Positions 32,875 to 47,000 are shown, numbered from the stretch's first letter. The stretch is 64,000 nt of DNA from Nectonema munidae (GCA_030549495.1 JAUIRK010000855.1:754001-818000); one strand, 5' to 3'. Notes: a model not told the origin generated them from the letters alone. Program-made: numbers and translations.

Positions 32875-34857
32875 TAATTAATTACGCTAATTAATTATTT
32901 TTTATATTTGAAGATGGTGCCTCCTGATGAGATAACATGAGTGAGCAAAAGTAGAATTACGTTTTACTACTTTTTTTTGAAGAAAATGAAAAGGTTTAAA
33001 GCTGATAATATTTTGAAAATAAATAAAAACTTCCCGAATTATAAAATAAATAGAGATTCTAAGAATAAATTGGAAATATTGTTCATTATTATAAAACTAC
33101 ACAGACATACCATTGAATAAAGCAGAGTTAATATTTCTAAAATCTTAAAATTGGGACTTTAGTCATTATAGTAAACCTGTCTTAGAGGTCATTTTGAAAG
33201 AAATTATTTTTATTACTGAGAATAAGCTTTCATTTTTCGAATAGCCGTTAGTTAAACAAAAAATGTTACAGATATGTACGTATAAAACATCTTTTTATTA
33301 AACCTTAAATTTAAAGCTTTTGTTAGTCTTAAGTCTACTCGTGTATTTTTTCTAGTTATAACCATCAATATATTTCTTCTTCTTTTTCTTTTTCTTCATA
33401 AGCCCTTAAATTTTTGCCGACAGTCGGCTTTTTCAAACACAAAATGATTATGGATAACTGCTCCCTCGTTATTAGAACGATGTAGCTAAACTCTTTATTT
33501 TATCACTAATTTAAAGGGCCACCTTCAGCACCAGATTTATATAATTATTAATACAAAAATACAAGTGTGCATAAAAACAAAATGTAAGTGCATCACATTC
33601 ATATTGATTACGTTCAGATCGGAAGGTTTAGAAAAACAATAAAGTTATTGCAAAAGGAAAAATGAAGTATTAATATGAGCAATAAAGTTGGAATATCAGA
33701 AATTCAAACTAAGTTAAGCAAGAATCTAAGCAATATTTAATATTACTTAAATTTATTTTCATAATAAAAATTATTTTTACTTATCTTTAACTTTATTTTT
33801 CCCAATCAGTTAATATGAATTTTCATATGTAAATTTATTAAAATTTATAATTTCAAAATAATATAATTTTAAAAGACTTGTTTTTTTCTAATCATTCGTA
33901 GAACTATAGCTGCTATAAGCAATACGATTTATTATCTATCTAAACTCATTCTTATTCCTATTGCGTGAACCCTTTTTTCTAACATACGTTATATAGAAAT
34001 TACTTATTGAAATTATTAATAACTAAAAAATTTTGAAACTTATTTTTTTCTAAAATGTAAGTTAATTATTCTGCTTTTTCACGGAATCGATGTATAATTC
34101 ATTTAATCGTTTGAGGATCAGAATTTTAAGTACTATAAATTATGATCGTTCGACTGAGGAATCGATTCATATAAATTGGAGTCAAGTCTACGCCTAAGGA
34201 GTTAGAGAATTTGGTAGTTGATATTTAATAAAATTTAGGAGTCGAAGATGGTTTTGATTTTTAAAGTATTTTTAATTAAGTAAAAAACTCACTGTTCAGT
34301 CGTAGTCGGAAGCGAAGAGTTAACATTAAATTTATTAAGTGTATTAGAGATTCATTTTTTTGCAATCTGCTCCTCAAATGCAGAATATATCTTAAAGTAC
34401 ACATTTAACTTGTAGTATTTGTGTTTTTACTCCTAAAATTATTTTATTTTGAGTTTTATTTAAATAAAACAAACACGAACTTTTTTCAAATGTAATTCTA
34501 TTTGAAATTTATTGGAGGTAGCTTAAATCCCTTTCATTGGATTGCAGAAGGCTCAAGAAATTTCAATTTGGGAATATAGTCATTGACAAAATAAAATGCT
34601 AAATACATTATGTTGAGTCAAAAAATTTGGTTCACAAATAAAGAAAAAAACTACTTTGTTACACCAAAGTCCTTTTTGTCAAAGTGACCCATATTAAAAC
34701 GAAATTGTTTAGACAAAATTAGAGACTTTTTTATACATAAAATAAATATGAACCTTTTTTGGTGTTCAAGCTGATATAAATTATATGACAACCAAATAGT
34801 AGGGTTTTCATTTGTTGCATTCTCTTATTTTCTTTCGAGTTTTCTTTATACTTGTAC
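32875..34857. other. Intergenic, nothing recognised
   Basis: Very AT-rich. A phrase around 34220-34250 (TTTAATAAAATTTAGGAGTC) recurs at 50005-50025, so both may belong to an old dispersed repeat. I see no coding region. Confidence 0.35.
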
Positions 34858-37260
34858 ATGTTTTTTGATGACTCTTCAGAGTATGTATCAGACGAAAGTA
34901 GCGGTTCATTATCAGTGTCTGAAGATCATATAGCTGTTGCCTCTTCCACTTGAGATATTAGTTCCGATGATGACTATAATCGAAACTCAAAGTGTATGTT
35001 TCAAATCAAAAGACGGATTAGTTTCATGGAGCGAAAAATTCTTCTTTTTTCACAAAAACTATTTTGCTTCATTCAAGCTCCTATGGATAATTCCTTTTTC
35101 ACGAACAATTGAATGTGCTGACGATCGAGGAGTTAAAAGCATATATTGGTCTAATTGTTTTAGCGGGAGTATATAAAACATGTTGGGAATCAACTGAAAG
35201 TTTATGGGATTCATGTACAGTAAAACCTCGTTATAAAGAAGTTGAAAGGGAACGCTTTTTTGGTTCGTACAAAACGAGTTTCTCTTTAACCGAGGATTTG
35301 AAAAATGTGTATTTGATTTAATATTGGTAAAATACTATTAAGTCAAAACTTTCAAAAATCAAAAGCTTTAAACCAAAACAAAGCGCATTTAAACGATTTT
35401 TGAGTGTTTATGTTTTAGACATTCCGACTAAAGGCCGATGAAATTATCTAAACTTTTACGAAATATACCTTATTTAAAACTGAAAAATACAACAATAAAG
35501 TAATAAGAAAATTTGTATTCAAAAAAGTTATTTTTGTTTTTAAAAAATTCATTAATGCGTGTTTGAGAAAGCGATGCACTTTTGCATTGCTTTATAAAGT
35601 TTTTAACTTTTGTTATGCATTCAAGCATTTCTTGTGCGTTGTTTTTAGTTTGAAGAAACTTGATATTGCAATGATTTAGAGCATCAGATACAGTAGGTGC
35701 TGGTTGAGGATCAATTTTCTCTTCTTCATCTTTGTCGCTGTTTTCTGAAGTTTCGCAACTCCGATCTGAAACATCTCTTATAATTGCATCATCCGACAGA
35801 GGGGCGGTAGTAACTAAGTCATCGTCCACTTCAATGTAATTTTGCAGATCAGAAGATGTGAGCAGTCCAACATCTACTCCTTTTTCTAACAAAAAAGGCG
35901 CATTTTCAGTGCTGCTTTTTAAATCACTTCTATAGTTATCTGAAGAATTTGAAAACCTAGCCTGGTTAAAACAGTTTTGAATTGTTTTACTCGATACCAT
36001 AGACCAAGCATGAGGAATCATGTTCAAATATTCGAGAACGTTAATTGAATAAACTGAATTATTTTCTGTTGCATTAATAACTTTTTCGACAAGCATAACT
36101 TTATAATGGAACTTAAAATTTTTAATAACACCCTGATCCATAGGTTGTGTACGTGATGTATTTGCGGGGAAAGACAGCAATGTTATGTTACTTATATTTA
36201 CTTTTGGATGAGAAGCAACATTGTCTAATACCAGAAGAACCTTTCTTTTTTGATGTCGAAATCGATTGTTTAATATTTCCAACCAAGAAAGAAAAATTTT
36301 AGCATCCATCCAAGCTTTTTTATTAGCCTTGTACTCTAATGGTAATGTTTTGATTCCCTTAAAACAACGAGGTTTCAGTGACTTGCCAATTACCAATAGT
36401 GGAAGCTTATCCTCACCTGTCATGTTAGCACTTTGTAAGTCTTTTTTTTTGATAATTTTCCTCCTTGGCAACTTTCCCCTTTAAGCATAAATGATGAAGA
36501 TGGCAGTAATTTAAAAAACAAGCCTGTTTCATCAACATTATAAATGTCTTCAGGAGCATACTTGTTTAAAATTGAAGGTAAAATTTTTTCAAACCATTCA
36601 CTCATTTGTTTTACAGGAGCATCTTTTGCTTCACCACAAATTGTTCGAAAAGTAATGCCGTGGCGTTTCTTAAACCTGTCAAGCCAACCATTATGAGATC
36701 TGGCATTTTGAAATCAGAGGAAAGGAGCTTTTTCAACACCCGGATAAACACATTTTCTCACTCTTTTTCGCTTTATTTCATTTTTCCCAAAAGACTCCAC
36801 GTTGATAATGTATTAAGACTAATGGCAAACTCTTGTGCTATTGCTGACTTTGATTTTTCATTTCTCTCAACAAGAGTAATAGCGCGATATTTTGTTTCTA
36901 TGTTGACATTTTTACGTTTGGACGACATAGAAATAAAAAACAAAACTTTATAAGCATACAAATTTAATTTAATTTTAATTTTTTAATATTTTTTTTAAGT
37001 TTCTTTATAAGCGAGTTCGTAATAACGCGATTTTACTGTATTGGTAGAGCAATGATGTCTTTGAAACGTTTCTGTGAAATTACTAGAGTCATAGGTCTTG
37101 ACGACAAAAACTAAAGAAGAAGTCTGGCAAGCTTTGATAAATTAGCGCTGATTCGCGAAATTTGGGATTGGTCGAAATATTACCGTTGATGAAGAACTGG
37201 TCAGAGGAAGATGTCCTTTCCGACAAGCCAGCTTTTCCGAAGTCTTATAGGACCAGGTTA
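34858..37260 (+). mobile_element. piggyBac transposase remnant, split by a Tigger insertion
   Basis: Left part 34858-35217: an acidic N-terminus (MFFDDSSEYVSDESSGSLSV) and then LTIEELKAYIGLIVLAGVYK and ESTESLWDS, the start of the piggyBac transposase domain. Right part 37039-37230 continues with MSLKRFCEITRVIGLDDKN, LALIREIWDWSKY and TVDEELVRGRCPFRQ. The two parts flank a Tigger element bounded by TA duplications, so one piggyBac copy was interrupted. Stops and frame changes occur in both parts, and the C-terminal half is missing. No piggyBac TTAA ends were confirmed. Confidence 0.75.
35218..37038 (-). mobile_element. Tigger/pogo-type Tc1-mariner transposon
   Basis: 1.82 kb with termini CAGTAAAACCTCGTTATAA (left) and CAGTAAAATCGCGTTATTA (right, inverse), flanked by TA at 35216-35217 and 37039-37040. 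The minus strand encodes a pogo transposase in pieces. An N-terminal CENP-B/psq helix-turn-helix (MSSKRKNVNIETKYRAITLV) sits at 36928 and below. YAPEDIYNVDETGLFFKLLP near 36560 has the first catalytic D. The 36471-35470 frame carries KVLLVLDNVASHP (second D) and TQPMDQGVIKNFK (third D). The frame breaks between the N-terminal and central parts, so the copy is inactive. Confidence 0.88.
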
Positions 37261-37973
37261 CTAATCTAGGTTATAAACGGGGTTTTTATTTCTGAGAGTT
37301 CAGTGGCAAAAGGTCTTATACACCTCTCTGTTCAAAATGTTACCTCTAAAAATGGCGATTGAAGTGATTAATGTTCTGCGATTTCTACCAGTTCTTCCAC
37401 TAATGACCTGCTCCAAATTTGCAAAAGGTACGGCAAATTTTGCACGTGTAAAACTGCTAAAGTGTCTGTCACGTTCAAATGGTGTTTTAAATAAAATATA
37501 TTTAATTTAAATTAATTGCATTTCTTTTTTTAGGTTGAAAATGCTTTTAATGTCTTCATCTTAATCATTATTAATAGTCAGTAGACCAGAAAATAGTTCT
37601 TCTTATTTACTTTTTAGGGTAATTTTTTTTACCCCCTACTAAATATTTTTTTAACCGATTTGAGAATCCCTGCTCTATAGCCAGGCATAAAAAATGTTAC
37701 TCACTCGAAGTAAATTTCCTTCTGGATCTGCCTCTCTAAAACAGCACAGTAGAAAACTGCTCTCTTAATTTTGAGACCCAAAATTTAGAGATGATTTGAA
37801 AAAAGAATCTCGAGAGTATTCTCAAATAAACCGATCAAGAGGTTCTATTTTGAAATTTAAGTGACGTGAAATAAACGTTGGATCACATCAATGAATCAGG
37901 CTTCATACTCATGTTTCTATCCGTTCCTTTTTTATACTCTTAAAAAGTCTTCTTAATTTCTTCTTTAATTTAG
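37261..37973. other. Region upstream of PPP5C
   Basis: The C-terminal remainder of the piggyBac copy fades out here. No TATA box stands out close to 37996. If the AG at 37972-37973 is a splice acceptor, the true promoter lies further upstream. Confidence 0.3.
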
Positions 37974-37995
37974 ACGCATCTCCGAATAAAAGCGC
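37974..37995 (+). promoter_or_regulatory. PPP5C: Splice acceptor and short 5' leader before PPP5C start
   Basis: TTCTTCTTTAATTTAG ends at 37973, a good polypyrimidine-AG acceptor 22 bases before the ATG. An in-frame TAA at 37987-37989 shows that coding does not extend upstream. It may mark a 5'UTR intron or, in lineages that use it, a trans-splice acceptor. Confidence 0.45.
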
Positions 37996-38068
37996 ATGAC
38001 GATTGATGATAGCGATTTCCAAGAAAAAGTTTTGCGTCTGAAAGATGAAGGAAATGTTTTTTTTAAAA
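37996..38068 (+). CDS. PPP5C: PPP5C exon 1
   Basis: Encodes [20 protein letters not shown] then VFFK, the first helix of the TPR domain. It ends phase 1 before GTTTGT. The start is supported by an in-frame stop just upstream. Confidence 0.8.
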
Positions 38069-41000
38069 GTTTGTTTTTTCATTACTGTTTAAATATCCAA
38101 ACCACAGGTAAATAAATACTGAGAAGAACTTCGCCTTTCAAGGTGAATTTTTTTCTTTTGGCTATATAAATCTCAATCAGGCAGTATGGAATTTTATGCA
38201 TATATCTTTCTTTCAATGAAAATTTAATTTATATAAAAAATACAATATTATGAACTTAATGAAGTAATAGTTCGTTTTTCCACACCACGCCAATTGTTAC
38301 ATATTCCCCCTCGCTTTTGTTCCGATGGATGATGCTCAGCGCTCCAAAGGACCGTGTAAGCACCCTACAAATCGGATCGTTTCCTTTTCTTTGTTTTGTC
38401 TTCGCTCTGAACTGTGATTGTCGTTTTTTTGCTTTATTTTCTCATCTGCTTTTTTGTGTGTGTGCCGAAATAAGTTAGAAATTTGCTAACCTGAAAGTTA
38501 AAAAAAAAAAAATTAAATTTTTTTAAAAAAAAAAAAATATTTTCTTGCATCTCTTTTCATGCTCCATTTTTTTATATTTAAACCAGGATGGAACTGATAA
38601 GTGTAGTTTAGCTGATTTTCTATATATCGGCTCATATAAATGATGTATTGGAAGAAATGTGTTTATGCAAAATTATTTAGTGATGATTTGTTAATCCGAC
38701 CTCTACGGTTATAGCAATAATCATGTCGGATTAAAAATATTTTAAAAAAAATACAAAAAAATCAATGAATCTTATTTTACTGAAAAAAAGTTTAGAACTG
38801 TAAATTGTTTTTCATTAGAAGATCATCACTGTATATATAAATATATAGTATATAAAATAATAAAAATGGCTTAAATTACAATAATTTAAAAATATTTATA
38901 CATGTAAATTTATTATAATTTGCTAAATGTCTTACCGGTTGGATTAACCTGTTAATTTTCACCGAACACCATCACTAGGGTAAAAGCGTGTTTTGAATGG
39001 GACTATATGATGACGATGATGATATATCTGATTATTATTATTATGCAATAAATTCTAATAAAATGTTTTCTTTTTAGATTTTTGTTTCTTCTTGGTAAAA
39101 TTGGTTTTAAAATAAGAAAAATCATGTAATTGTGACGTCCTTTTAGAAGCATGGGTTGTACCAACTCATATTGACCATGTGTCTAATTCCTACCAACAAT
39201 AATAGGATGAGCTCAATCATGTATTTTTAATAAACACCAAAAGAAATAAATGCGCGCAATTTTCTCACATGTGGGTAGTCATACATTTAATACGAGTCTA
39301 TATGAGAGGAATTTTTAAAAGTTGAAAGCGAATGGATGATATTTTGACGCTGTCTTATTTGTATAATCTGAAAGCTGTCAATCACTTACTCAGATTACTC
39401 TTTATATAATTTGTATTTAAATATCAGCTCTAATCGCAGGAACTGGACAAGGCAGTTACAGTATGTATGGAGTCCCCTCTACCTCTCACCACAGATGCAT
39501 TTACTTTTACATTTTTTAACATTCTTGACACCTTTTATCAATGGCCGTGAAAATAAGTGTGGGTGTGTTTCTGAATTCCCCTGATATTTGTTAAGAAGAG
39601 ATGTATGCGGACGCAATCTCCAAGTACAGCGAAGCTTTGGACGCGGATGAAGATAATGTAGTTGTACTTTGCAATCGCTGCTTCGCGCACCTGAAACTCG
39701 AAAACTTTGGTTTGGCAGCCGGTGATGCTACTCACGCCATCAAACTCGACCCGAAGTGCACGAAGGCCTACTACCGGCGAGGTCTCGCCTACATCAGCAT
39801 GGGAAAATGGGATTTGGCTCTGACAAACTACCAAGCCGTACACTCTCATTAAAAATACTTTTTATGTGTACTATACATAAAATTTATAAAATATATGAAT
39901 TTAAATGAAATTGTCCAATGTTCCTCTAAACCAGGGGTCGGGAACCTATGGCTCGCGAGCCAGACATGGCTCTTTTCAGAGTCTTATTATACTATAAAAT
40001 TGTTGGTCTTCCTTTTCCATTTATTTGTATTCACTATTTAAAAATATATATGGCTCTCAGAGGATTAGATTTTAAAATGTTTTTTTGGCTCTAAAAGAAC
40101 AATTTTTTATGTCAATTTTTTTCACATTCAAGCACCACGCTCAAAAAATTGAGAGTTTCATATTAAAATACAAAAAGGATTTATAACGTTTTATTAAAGG
40201 AAAATCCAAAAAATATTCTGACATGATTTTTTTCAACTACAAACTTCATAATTTTTTTTATTTCAAGTTTAACATTTAGAAACCTCTCTATATTTGTGTA
40301 TAACATTCATCTTATAAAACCATATGTAAGAAAACATTTTAAATAAAGTATTTTTCTAAAATTACACCAGGGGCGCACATCCTCAAAATTATTGGGGGGC
40401 GAAATTTTTTTGTTGCAATTTTCAAAATTAGTGGTCTGGAAATACCACGGGAGACCAAATATTCAGGCAATCCTTTAAAAGGTCCTCAGACATTTCGCCC
40501 CATTATTTTCATAAGACAGTTGGTCCCATGGACAATTCGCCCCATTATTTTCATAGGACAATTCGCCCCATTATTTTCATAAGACCGTTCGTCCCATGAA
40601 CAATTCGCCCTTTATTTTCATAAGACATTTTGTCTCATGGACAATTCGCCTAACTATTTTCATAAAACAATTTGCCCCATTATTTTCACAAAATAATTCG
40701 CCTCATAATTTTCATAAGACGATTTGCCTCATGCTCAATTTGCCCCATTATTTTTATAAGACAATTCGCCCCATTATTTTTATAAGACAGTTGGTCCCAT
40801 GGACAATTCGCCCCATTATTTTTATAGGACAATTCGCCCCATTATTTTCATAAGACCGTTCGTCCCATGAACAATTCGCCCTTTATTTTCATAAGACATT
40901 TTGTCTCATGGACAATTCGCCTAACTATTTTCATAAAACAATTTGCCCCGTTATTTTCACAAAATAATTCGCCTCATAATTTTCATAAGACGATTTGCCT

Positions 41001-44000
41001 CATGCTCAATTTGCCCCATTATTTTTATAAGAGAATGCGCTCTATTATTTTTATAAAACTTCCAGTCCTATTTTTATAAGGCAATTCTTTCCATTAAAAA
41101 TTTGCTCTATTTTTATAATACAATTCTTGCCATAGACAATTTACTCTATTTATGCAGATCAATTAGCACTATTGTTTTATAAAGCCGTTTTTTCAATTTT
41201 TTAGACTCTTTTACGCTTTTTTCATAAGACTATTTTTCGTAAAACGGTTGGCATATGAACGTTTTGCCTAATATCACAACTCATCTCAATAAAATAGCTA
41301 TATTTTAATTTTATTTAGTTTTTTGAAAGGCAGTTATTTTATAAATGAAACAAATATTTAAAATTTTTAAACAAAATAAAAATTAATATCTTGTAATTGT
41401 AATATCATTGTAATTATCTTTTTCTTCAATTTCATCATCAATAATTTAAAATTATTTAAAAGTGATAAAAAAATTAACAGATAAAATAATTAATTTGAAA
41501 TAATTTAATAGAGATAAAATAAACAAGAATATAAAATTTTTTAATAATTTTACACATATAATAAACAAAGATGGATGAAACAAATAGCCTATGAGACAAT
41601 TTGTCCATGGGGCGAATTGTCTATGTGGCGAATCATCTATGGGGCAAAATGTCTGTCGACCCTTTAAAATAGAGTGTATTCAGCGCATACCTAAAGTCCT
41701 AAATTTATAAGACTACTTTATATTTTTTTTACAAAATTTGTGAATTTAAATACTATACTTCCAGCGAAAATATTTTAATTAAGTTTGCAGAATATACACT
41801 AGTTTAAAAAAATCCAAAATTGTTAGGGGGTGGAATAGGCTTTTCATTTGAAAAATGAAGTAGTCTACCAGGCACATTACAGGAATTGATGAAAGGATAT
41901 TTGATTCATAGAGAAAACAAATAACTGAAGGTTAGATAGTTTTATGAGTGAATGTAGTCTAAAGGCAAAGAGTCTACTAGACACCCTGTCATGTTTATAA
42001 GAAAAAATGTGATTGATTCAGAGGTAAGTGTATAAAATGAAATTATAATTCTGCAAACAAAAAATTAAGATCGTATTATTTCATTTTACTCAGCATCATT
42101 CAAAAATAGTTTAAAAGCTAAATTGATACAAGCTACAAAAAGTAAAATAACTGTTAACATTTTGCAATGATTTGCCTTTTATTATAACTTTTAAGGAAAA
42201 AAAATCTATCAGAAAAAGTTATAGAGCTTCAACAAAAACTAAAAAATTTTTAGGGTAGAACTTAAGTTTTTGGAAACTAATTTGACGTACCCCCCTACAG
42301 CATACTCTATGGGTGGCATGGCAGGTTGGTTGAGATGATGGACTTAGCACGGAAGCCTCTGGAATCGATTCCTCATCGATACGAATTTGTTCATAGTTTG
42401 ACATAAGCGGTACATCAGTGCCTTGTCAATAAAAATACACCCGCTGTACCTTACCTTTTACTTAAAATTGAAAAATTTGCTACATAATTAATATAAGAGA
42501 CAAAAGAAACAAAATAAACTAATAAAGCAATTTTCACTATTTTAAAATGGGACCGTCTGTTCTCAGAATAATTTCAAAATAATAGGAGGCATAAAGATTT
42601 AGAGTTTATTTGATATTTTCAAATTTTTATAAACAGCAAAAGCCAACATTTAAGTAGCTAGCCCTTTTAATTAAAAAATTATTTAATCTAACGGTCGATA
42701 GACATTTCGCCCCAAAAACAAATTGTCTCATAGGCTATTTGTTTCATCCATCTTTGCTTATTAAATGTGTAAAATTATTAAAAAATTTTATATTCTTGTT
42801 TATTTTATCTCTATTAAATTATTTCAAATTAATCATTTTATCTCTTAATTTTTTTTAATTGTCCATGAGACAAAATGTCTTATGAAAATAACGGGACGAA
42901 TTGTCCATGAAACAAAATATCTTATGAAAATAATGGGGTGAATTGTTCATGGGACGAACTGTCTTATGAAAATAATGGGGCGAATTGTCCAGGGGACGAA
43001 CTATCTTATGAAAATAATGGGGTGAAATGTCCGAGGACCAAACTAACATAAATCAAAGTATACGAGAAAAGAAAACCATTGCGTTTTTTGAATATTTGTC
43101 TACAAATAAAATTCTGACAGCTGTCATAAATAATAGATCAAGTACATTTTTAACAACTGAAACGTTTTGTTTCGATATTATATTTTTACTATAATAATTA
43201 ACAAATTTTCTTTAAAAAAGGTATTTGATTATGTACAGTGTTACTTATAAAATTTAACAATCGAAAATTATAAAAGATATCTCCGCTCAAATATTAAGAA
43301 AATAGAGTATTCTTGCTTTTAACCCGAATAGCTAGTCAAAATATTCATTCCCAAATAGCTATTAAAAAAATTTCTTGACTCGAAAAAATAAAAGTTTTCA
43401 AATGTAACAAACGTAGTGATAAAGATTAAATGACCTTTGTTGAAAAAAATTCTTAGCGCGAGTCTAACAATATTCATTGATATAAAATTGTAACAATTGG
43501 AAACTATTTTAATTTAACTCTAAATGCAAATTAGATAGAAGCAGTGGTGTAACCAGAAAAAAGTTAATGGGGGGGGGGGGGGGGGCACAATTTAAAAACA
43601 AAAAACTTGCGCAACATTATTTATACTTTCTTGATCCTTTCATTGGAGAAATTTTCAAAAACTGATATGGCATAAGTTGAATGGGGCACCATGCGGTACA
43701 TAGGAGTGTGGGCACGGCCGCTCATGCCCCAGCCTAGCTACGTCACTGGAGAGAAGAGAACTGAATGAGATAGGAAGGCTTAACAAGAGAAGAGGGCTTG
43801 AATGAAAGAAGAGAGCTTGAGTGAATGATTGAGTTTTAGCAGAGAAAGCGGAAGAGAAAAACAAAGGAGACAGAAAGAGAAATAGAATCACTGTGACAGA
43901 AGATGAGAAAATCTAGTGGATCATCAACATGTGTTTGCCCAAAAATACTATAAAGAGGAGACACTGTGATAAACATTGCTGACTTATTGGGTGCATATTG

Positions 44001-47000
44001 AAGCAATGGATTATTATTATATAGCTCTCACGCATCGTCTGTAAAATATGTTCGATAGGAATTTCAGAGCAGCTCTTGGCATGTGATGTTTGATTGATTC
44101 GAAAGTCTCCATTCTTCATACATAGATATCATGATCATCATACATGTTTTATAAACAAGCAGCAACTCTTACTTATAGAAAATTATTGGGGGGCGAAGGT
44201 CATTTTCGCCCCCCCCCCCCCCGAAAACACATTGGGGGGGGGGGGGGGGGGGAGGGGGGCGGTCGGCTCCCTCCTCGCCCACCGGATGTGCGCCACTGAA
44301 TTACACCGAAAAAACATTTGTCTTCATTTTTTATCTTATAGAATTGTGAAAATCTATCATGTTCCTCTAGAGCAGTGGTTCTTAACCTTTTTTTCTCCAT
44401 TTCACCACTTTTTAGTGAGACAACTCTCCATTTCCCACCACAGCTTCGGTCTTTGACAAATTAGATTTTAAGCTATGCAGTGTTTAGTACGTAGATATAC
44501 GCTTTGCTTTTTTTGTTTCATTTACGGCCTTTAATTTTTGTTTGCATATATTAGATTTATCACTAACAGTAAGAGGAATTTTTTGTCAAGTCAGGAATGA
44601 ATGTTTTCTAATATATCTGTTTTATGGATATATATTTGTGTTGGAATTAAAATTTATTTGGGGATTATTTTATCTTTTTCATTGCATACGCCGACTCGCT
44701 CAGGTACATGGAGGGAAATGCAAGCAGTAGTGTGAGAGCGGTCACAGCAACGCGAGGATACGAAGCATATATAGTAGTCCAGAATGCGTTCAAGCTTTTC
44801 TTTGCAAAAACAGCTTTTGCTGCGGAGTCATGCACCAGGTCAAGAAACTGTTCTTCAATGTCTTCTGCTTCTTCTGGGAAGTTCTCAACTCGAAAGCTGA
44901 AGGGGTTCCTCGTGAACTCGATTGTTGGGTTGTCGCTTTTGAAGGCCGGAAAGTAGCGCTGAAACGCGTCCAGCAGCCTGTTGAGACAGGAGATCATGGG
45001 GTCGTTCTTGAGGACGTCGCTGACGCCACCTGCAGTCTCGCTGATTCGCGCCAACGTTGGAAAAGTCGTTGCGCTGCGTCCAGTCTCGAACTTGCCTCGC
45101 CACAGCTCAAGTTTTGAGACGAAGGCGTTCACTTTGTCTCTACGCCCGATTATATTGGAACCCGCTCCCTGTAGCTTGCTGTTAAGCTCATTCACGTGAC
45201 TAAACATGTCCGCGAGAGCCAGCCTGCACTGGAGTGTCTCATCGGAAACCGCAGTCTTTAGATCATCTTTGTTCCTTTCTTCCATAAATTGTGTAACTTC
45301 GGGGATCAAATGCACACGCCGATTTAACATGTTGCCCTTCGACAACCAGCGCACGGAAGTGTGGAACAGCAGTCCTTTGTAGTCAGATTCCATATCCTAG
45401 CACAACCTTCGAAATAGTCGACAGTTGAGGGCGCTCGCTTTGACAAAATTCACAATCCTGATTGCCGTCTCAAGCCTTTCTTTGGGCGGATGTGTCATTG
45501 TCCTTGTTGCGAGCGCTTCTCGATGTATGATGTAGTGCTGGGTCATTACCTTGGGATTCTTCTGCTTCAGTAGTTTCGCGGATTCATACCTCAAACTCAT
45601 CATAGCAAGAGCCCCATCTGTGCAGACATGGACGAGCTTGCCCCAGTCCAATCCTTCTTACTCGCTGGATGACGTCGGCGGCTTGGGTTGTTGTTTCCAG
45701 TGGGCGCCAAAACAGCAAGTCCTCTTCAATCTTTTGGTCATGGACGTATCGAACGAAGACAATTAGTTGAGACAAATTGGCCACATCCACGGACTCATCC
45801 AGCTGAATTGCAAACACGGAGACGCTTTGACCTTTATCAAGAGTTGCGTCTTGATGTTGCATGGCATGTCAAAAATGCGGGACTTGACAGTGTCGTTGGA
45901 CAGGAAAACTTGCTTCATCTTCGACACCGCATTAGCCAAGCAAAATGCCAGCGCACGACACAAGGTCCGATGCTATGTGGCTTCTTTGCCTTCGCCACTA
46001 GCAGAGAAACAGCATACGATGAGTGTACTATCGCTTTCGACTCAGTTTGAAATTTTTCGCCCCGGTCCATCTTTATTTTCTTTATTTTTAGTTTGCCTTC
46101 AATTCAAAAAAACTGCCTCTCTGTTCCAATGAACTCTCTGCGGCAGCTGCCCATTACGTGCCTCCACAAACGTGAAGCCGTAGTCCATGTACTTGTTGTC
46201 GCACTTGATTTTTGGGATATGTATCTGTGGGATAATGATGAAATAATAAAAGAATAATGTATCTGGAGAGAAATAAAATGGAAGGAAGGAAGTGACAATC
46301 ATACGAGAGAGAAACCAAACACGAAAACAAAAGTGACATTGTGTTGTTTGGCCACTCAAATAACAATAATAATAATGGTACGTTTATTACACTGATTTGA
46401 TGTTTACATATCATAATTCGACATGGGTATTAATACCTAAAACTAATATTGAATAAATGGTTGTGTTTTGTAAAGTATGTCAACATTTGGAGGTAATGTA
46501 TTAGATTTTGAAATACTATCGATTTTTTATGGATGGAAACAAATGCACGAAATTCCCCACTTGGCAACTCCGCCATTCCCCACCAGTGGGGAATTCCCCC
46601 CAGGTTAAGAACCGCTGCTCTAGAGGAACATTGGACATATATGGAACTTTGTCTAATTATCACACTTGGAAAGTATAAAGATGAGAAAGTTAACTATTTA
46701 TTATGATAATTAAAAAAACAATTAGGATGCAATCTAACGTTACAAATAGCACACATTTTTACTGTATTTTTTACATAGCATGCATCTTCCTTGGCTTTTC
46801 GCTGAAATAGGATGATGTAGACCAACTTTCAAAGTAGTCAATCTTCTTCCACTTGGCCCTGATGTATTGTGATTTCTTGTTTTAGTGAATAACGCAATGA
46901 CTATATCTCGAGTGAATGTTAAAAGGACTTTATTTGGAAAGCAATCAAGTTCAGCGTAGAGTCTCCAAGCTGCTACAATTGCAATACTAAGTGTAATTAT

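Larger units (their letters stand above)
40368..44298 (+). mobile_element. hAT-like non-autonomous element with minisatellite, 3.9 kb
   Basis: Inverted ends CAGGGGCGCACATCC and (inverse) CAGTGGCGCACATCC, with an exact 8-bp target duplication AATTACAC at 40360-40367 and 44299-44306. No transposase frame was recognised. The left ~1 kb is the inverse of the 880-bp element at 57077-57956. The right ~1.1 kb is the inverse of 28573-29600. The element carries three minisatellite stretches, an inverted pair at about 41410-41600 and 42700-42860, a SINE, and G- and C-runs at 43570-43584 and 44206-44265. Long open frames in the minisatellite are repeat translations, not genes. Confidence 0.85.

Noticed and set aside
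40596-41079. Two long + frames with repeated [14 protein letters not shown] peptides
   Set aside because: They are the 42-bp minisatellite read in one frame; the unit is divisible by three, so stops are avoided. Base composition and repeat structure explain them fully.
45688-46132. Plus-strand frames of 120 codons over the ZBED-type hAT
   Set aside because: Shadows of the minus-strand transposase; the protein motifs are all on the minus strand.
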